From: DASWHR01 sp036398095
Lineage (GTDB): Bacteria; Actinomycetota; AC-67
Assembly (NCBI GenBank): GCA_036398095.1
Contig: DASWHR010000084.1
Location: 1 to 8,418, forward strand
Reading direction: 5' to 3'
Length of the DNA stretch: 8,418 nucleotides
Shown here: one piece after another, positions 5,586 through 8,418 of the stretch
Position numbering within the stretch: the stretch's first letter is position 1
Layout: every line of letters starts with the position of its first letter
Notes under the pieces: model-generated
Databases searched by the model: none
What the model saw: only the letters and a program-made list of their open reading frames with translations
Told to the model about the DNA's origin: nothing
Program-made: the position numbers and the translations under genes

Positions 5586-8204
5586 CTACAGGTTCGTGCA
5601 GAATACATCGGCCACGTCGTACCAGTTGAACGGCCCGTAATCGACGTAGTAGTCGATGACCGTCGACCCGCCGCACGGCATCGTCCCGTCCTCATACGCC
5701 ACGTCGCTTCCGACGATGTGAACGTAGCGCTGGTTGGCGCTGACGCTGTTCAATCTGGCGATGACGTGAACGACGCCGCCGCACGCGTCGTAGCCGAACT
5801 TGTCGAGCTTCCCGTCGACGCCCCAGCCGTCCGTGTGGATCCAAAAAACGCTGACCGAGTTGTCGTCGTCGGCGCAGTCCGAGTCGGAACCGCTCTGAAA
5901 CGCCACCTGCCGAAGCCGGACGTTCTCGAGAATGAGATAGTCGCGGATGAGCAGTGGGTTGGAGTTCCACTTGGCGACGGCGGTCACGTTGACGGTGACG
6001 TGCTCGGAGGCGTTGAAGCTCATCGAGCCGTTGCCGGCGTTCAGGTCGGTGCGGCCGCAGAAGCCCTGCGCATTCTTGCAGAAATGCAGCTCCGCCGGAA
6101 TGGGGGTCATGTTCGCGGCAAGCCGGTGCCCGCCCTCTTCGGAGCTGTCGACGACCAGGCTTCCGCCGGCGACGCGGGTGCTGGCGACGTAGTCGACATT
6201 GAGTCGCTTGTTGGTTCCATTGTCGTCGTCGAGCACCATCGAGAAGTCGACGCGCGACGGGATGCGCGACGACGTGATGGTGGTCGTGGTGTTCCGACCC
6301 TGCTTGGCGCCGTCGATTCGCACGTCCAACGCCCGCCCGGCGTTGGATTCGAGCGCGCCGGTGATGATCGTCTGGATCGCGCCGGGGTTTCCGGCAAACG
6401 GCGTGTTGGTGACGCTCAGGCTCAGCGATTTCAACGCCGTGACATACGCGCCGAGCGCGTAGGAGTCGAGACGGTCGTAGAGCACGAACCCGTCCTTGCC
6501 CGGCGGCACGAACCGCACCTGATCGTATCGGTCGGCCATCGCCAGAAGCACCGATCCCAGCGGCTGGCCCGCGGCGAGCGTGACCGTACCGTTCGAGAAG
6601 CCGACGTCGACGCCTTCGCTGAGGCCGCTCACGACGGTGTCGATGTATCGCACGCGCGGCAGCGCGTTCACGATGATCGCCGGCGAGCTGACCACCACTC
6701 GAAACGCCGCGATGCTTCCCTTCTTCAGCTCGATCCGTTCCAGCGCGCCGGAGGCGGCCGACGACACGCGAAGATGCACCGCCGCCGGAACCGAATCCGA
6801 CCATGCAATCATCCGGGACGTTCCGGCCCCGGCCGGCTCCTCGACGTTGGCGAAGAACGGCCCGGCGTTCCGGGTCAGGTCTGCGTCCACCAGCGTGGGA
6901 GTTGCGGTGATCACCGCGCGGCTCAAACCTCGGACAAGGAACGACACGGAACGGCCCGTCGCGTCCTTGACGTAGTTCACGTGATCCCCCGTCTGGGCAC
7001 GGTCGAGCATGATCGGCGCGCGACCTTCGCCGATGCCGACCGCGATCAGCCCGATGCTGCCGCCCGGCACGACCGTGGTCGTGTCGGTTCCGAGGATCAC
7101 GTCCAGCGAAGAGGGGATCTGCTCGGCGTAGGCGGTGATGTGCCGCGGGCCGTAGGCCGGCACCGAGTCGTACTGGTCGAAGAACAGATACGGGAGGCCC
7201 GTTCCCGAATACATCACTCGTCGCGCGCTCGGTCCCATCTCAAGGATCTTGACGATCTGGAGCTGCTGCGCGGGCAGAGTGGTGCGGGCGACGATAGTCG
7301 AGTCGGCCTGCACCACGGTCGCACGGATCTCGACTGTGGCCGAGGGGACCACGTGAAATTCGGTGACGCCGGGCCCGTAGACCAGCCGCGTGTCGATGAC
7401 GGCGGGGACAACCGGCATGTCGATGAGCGACCAGACCCGATCGACCGAGTCCGCTCGGCCGCTGACGACGCTGACCGCCAAGCCGTCGGAGTCGGCGACG
7501 TGCAAGGCGCCGTCGACGGTTCGGGTGCCGCTCACGTTCAGGTCGGTGAGGTTCAACTCGAACGATGCCGGTGCACGGGTGCCGGGCGCCCCGTAGGTGC
7601 CGGCCATGTATCCCGCCGAGACCTCGTCGTCGGGAAGGAAAACGGTGGCCAGGATTGCCGAGCGATACCGGCCGAGCCCGGTCGCGTCGATCCGAAACGA
7701 CAGGCGGGCGGGCACGCCGGGCGTGACCCCGTCGCGTCCGAGCACGGCTCCGACCGGCACCACGGCCGGATCTGCCCCGGGTGCCGCTGTGACGAGCACG
7801 GTCGCGTCCGGCGCGCCGTCGCCGTTGACGTCGACGCCCGTGGGAACGTTCACGGTCGTCCAGACGTAGCGGATCCGATAGAACTCGTCGACGCTCGCGA
7901 CCCGGACCACGCCGGGGGTTCCGGCGACCGGCGCCAGTTGACGGCCGATCTCTTCGAAGGCTTGCGGGATCGCGCGAAGGACCTGCTGGACGGGGGCGGG
8001 CGGCGGTCCGATCACGATCGGCCCGATGCGCCGGTTGAGTGCGTCGCGCACCTCCTCGACGATCGGCGTCGGGTCGGGCACCTCGATCGGATCGGCATTC
8101 GCGCCTGCCACCGGCAGGATCGCGATGACCAGCAGGCACGATGCCGCCCGCGCGCGCCTCCTGCCGAACCGTCCGGCCGTGCCGGATCCGTCGCTGCCTT
8201 TCAA
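5586..8204 (-). CDS. Large exported protein with C-terminal six-cysteine region (872 aa)
   Basis: Predicted secreted protein of unknown function. Residues 1-37 are a Sec signal: GRRRARA (14-20), a hydrophobic core (about 21-34) and ANA before DPIEV. No lipobox, sortase motif or C-terminal membrane anchor is visible. After an amphipathic stretch (about 45-92), DVNGDGAPD (125-133) matches the DxNxDG calcium-loop pattern of FG-GAP/dockerin-like repeats. The rest is Val/Thr/Ser-rich and appears to be beta-sandwich in character, with recurring 'IPxxxD/H' segments near 363, 648 and 702. All six mature cysteines (709, 716, 777, 808, 844, 869) lie in the last 165 residues, beside acidic runs such as DSDSDCADDD. 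The start is TTG 8204, supported by GGGGGAGG at 5-nt spacing and by the signal peptide following at once. It ends 11 bp from the convergent ATPase gene. Adhesion or envelope roles are guesses; I recognise no enzyme motif. Confidence 0.85.
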   Translation of the reverse strand: MKGSDGSGTAGRFGRRRARAASCLLVIAILPVAGANADPIEVPDPTPIVEEVRDALNRRIGPIVIGPPPAPVQQVLRAIPQAFEEIGRQLAPVAGTPGVVRVASVDEFYRIRYVWTTVNVPTGVDVNGDGAPDATVLVTAAPGADPAVVPVGAVLGRDGVTPGVPARLSFRIDATGLGRYRSAILATVFLPDDEVSAGYMAGTYGAPGTRAPASFELNLTDLNVSGTRTVDGALHVADSDGLAVSVVSGRADSVDRVWSLIDMPVVPAVIDTRLVYGPGVTEFHVVPSATVEIRATVVQADSTIVARTTLPAQQLQIVKILEMGPSARRVMYSGTGLPYLFFDQYDSVPAYGPRHITAYAEQIPSSLDVILGTDTTTVVPGGSIGLIAVGIGEGRAPIMLDRAQTGDHVNYVKDATGRSVSFLVRGLSRAVITATPTLVDADLTRNAGPFFANVEEPAGAGTSRMIAWSDSVPAAVHLRVSSAASGALERIELKKGSIAAFRVVVSSPAIIVNALPRVRYIDTVVSGLSEGVDVGFSNGTVTLAAGQPLGSVLLAMADRYDQVRFVPPGKDGFVLYDRLDSYALGAYVTALKSLSLSVTNTPFAGNPGAIQTIITGALESNAGRALDVRIDGAKQGRNTTTTITSSRIPSRVDFSMVLDDDNGTNKRLNVDYVASTRVAGGSLVVDSSEEGGHRLAANMTPIPAELHFCKNAQGFCGRTDLNAGNGSMSFNASEHVTVNVTAVAKWNSNPLLIRDYLILENVRLRQVAFQSGSDSDCADDDNSVSVFWIHTDGWGVDGKLDKFGYDACGGVVHVIARLNSVSANQRYVHIVGSDVAYEDGTMPCGGSTVIDYYVDYGPFNWYDVADVFCTNL

Positions 8205-8209
8205 GAGAG

Positions 8210-8217
8210 CCTCCCCC
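8210..8217 (-). promoter_or_regulatory. Strong Shine-Dalgarno site fixing a TTG start at 8204
   Basis: GGGGGAGG on the minus strand, 5 nt before TTG 8204-8202. It is a very strong ribosome binding site and decides the non-ATG start of the 872-aa exported protein. Confidence 0.75.
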
Positions 8218-8248
8218 GTGGAAACGATCGCCTCGTTCTCCTATGAGG

Positions 8249-8268
8249 CGCTACGACCACACGTAGCG
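8249..8268 (-). terminator. Hairpin just after the right-edge gene, possible weak terminator
   Basis: CGCTACG (8249-8255) and CGTAGCG (8262-8268) form a perfect 7-bp stem with a 6-nt loop. It begins 3 nt after the stop codon of the upstream minus-strand gene. No T-run follows, so termination may be weak or absent and the two genes could still be cotranscribed. The rest of the 67-bp gap holds the Shine-Dalgarno site of the next gene and no clear promoter. Confidence 0.4.
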
Positions 8269-8271
8269 ATG

Positions 8272-8418
8272 CTACGCGTAGGGGGTCAGGAGCTGGTCGA
8301 CCGGCGCGAACTCGTCGGTTAGGACGCGGGCACCGGCGATGAACCGGCGGAGGGGCTCGCCTTCGAGGATCGTCGCCTCACCCGCCGGAATCCCCGTATC
8401 GAGCGCCGCGGAAGGCCG
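8272..8418 (-). CDS. Partial C-terminus of a probable spermidine-synthase-like protein
   Basis: On the minus strand a frame enters from the right edge and runs 48 codons to TAG at 8274-8272. Its end reads GARVLTDEFAPVDQLLTPYA. The 'VLTD-[DE]-[FY]-APV' motif close to the C-terminus is characteristic of spermidine synthase and fused spermidine-synthase-like methyltransferase-fold proteins, in which the enzyme transfers an aminopropyl group to putrescine. Only the tail is present, so the catalytic part cannot be checked and a non-catalytic paralogue is possible. Codon third positions are strongly GC-biased, as expected for a real gene here. It lies 67 bp upstream of the 872-aa exported-protein gene on the same strand, so cotranscription is possible despite the hairpin between them. 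Confidence 0.6.
   Translation of the reverse strand, partial: RPSAALDTGIPAGEATILEGEPLRRFIAGARVLTDEFAPVDQLLTPYA

Noticed and set aside
4207..5676. A 489-codon minus-strand open frame antisense to the ATPase gene.
   Set aside because: Low-complexity Arg/Ala/Val/Gly translation and overlap with a clearly recognisable ATPase; a GC-driven shadow.
5718..8246. An 842-codon open frame on the plus strand, opposite nearly the whole 872-aa exported-protein gene.
   Set aside because: Its translation is full of Arg, His, Asp and Gly with no domain, signal or ribosome site. Long antisense frames are expected opposite genes with strong GC third-position bias. The minus-strand frame has a signal peptide and strong Shine-Dalgarno site.
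1..8418. CRISPR arrays, tRNA or rRNA genes, insertion-sequence ends and phage integrases.
   Set aside because: No regularly spaced repeats, tRNA-like cloverleaf, transposase or integrase motif was found on reading through the window.

Overview
This is a high-GC window: lines counted by hand are 68-72% GC in the main genes, falling to about 55-58% around the higB toxin gene. It is densely packed with bacterial genes. Strong purine-rich Shine-Dalgarno sites, two well-supported TTG starts, Sec signal peptides without lipobox cysteines, and a large STAND-type ATPase of the kind abundant in Actinomycetota and some other high-GC phyla suggest a soil or environmental actinobacterium-like organism. 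The phylum cannot be settled from this sequence alone.

Layout, left to right. At 1-118 (-) an open frame runs off the left edge. At 334-1632 (+) lies a 432-residue cytoplasmic protein of unknown function, with two winged-helix-like segments and a helical Ala-rich C-terminal half. Convergent to it, at 1652-2239 (-), is a type II toxin-antitoxin operon in toxin-first order: higB (TTG start, strong SD, candidate promoter at 2260-2288) followed 6 bp later by higA. Divergent from higB is a small secreted protein of 141 residues (2436-2861, +), closed by a 15-bp perfect GC hairpin (2869-2905). Next is a large STAND NTPase / COG3903-like regulator (2974-5574, +) with NB-ARC-like P-loop, winged helix, helical repeats and a distinctive C-terminal domain. 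Only 11 bp beyond its stop, and convergent, ends an 872-residue exported protein (5586-8204, -). This protein has a calcium-loop-like motif near its N-terminus and six cysteines confined to its last 165 residues. At the right edge (8272-8418, -) is the C-terminal end of a probable spermidine-synthase-like protein, upstream of the exported-protein gene on the same strand.

How the genes relate: higBA is a self-contained addiction module, probably acquired separately (lower GC). The STAND ATPase sits between two genes for exported proteins of unknown function. It has no recognisable N-terminal DNA-binding domain or C-terminal LuxR helix-turn-helix, so its output is the main open question. One possibility, by motif resemblance only, is that its C-terminal domain is a cryptic winged helix. 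Nothing here looks like CRISPR, rRNA, tRNA, an insertion sequence or phage. The most interesting items are the ATPase's C-terminal domain, the cysteine-clustered exported protein, and the uncharacterised 432-residue protein beside higBA.
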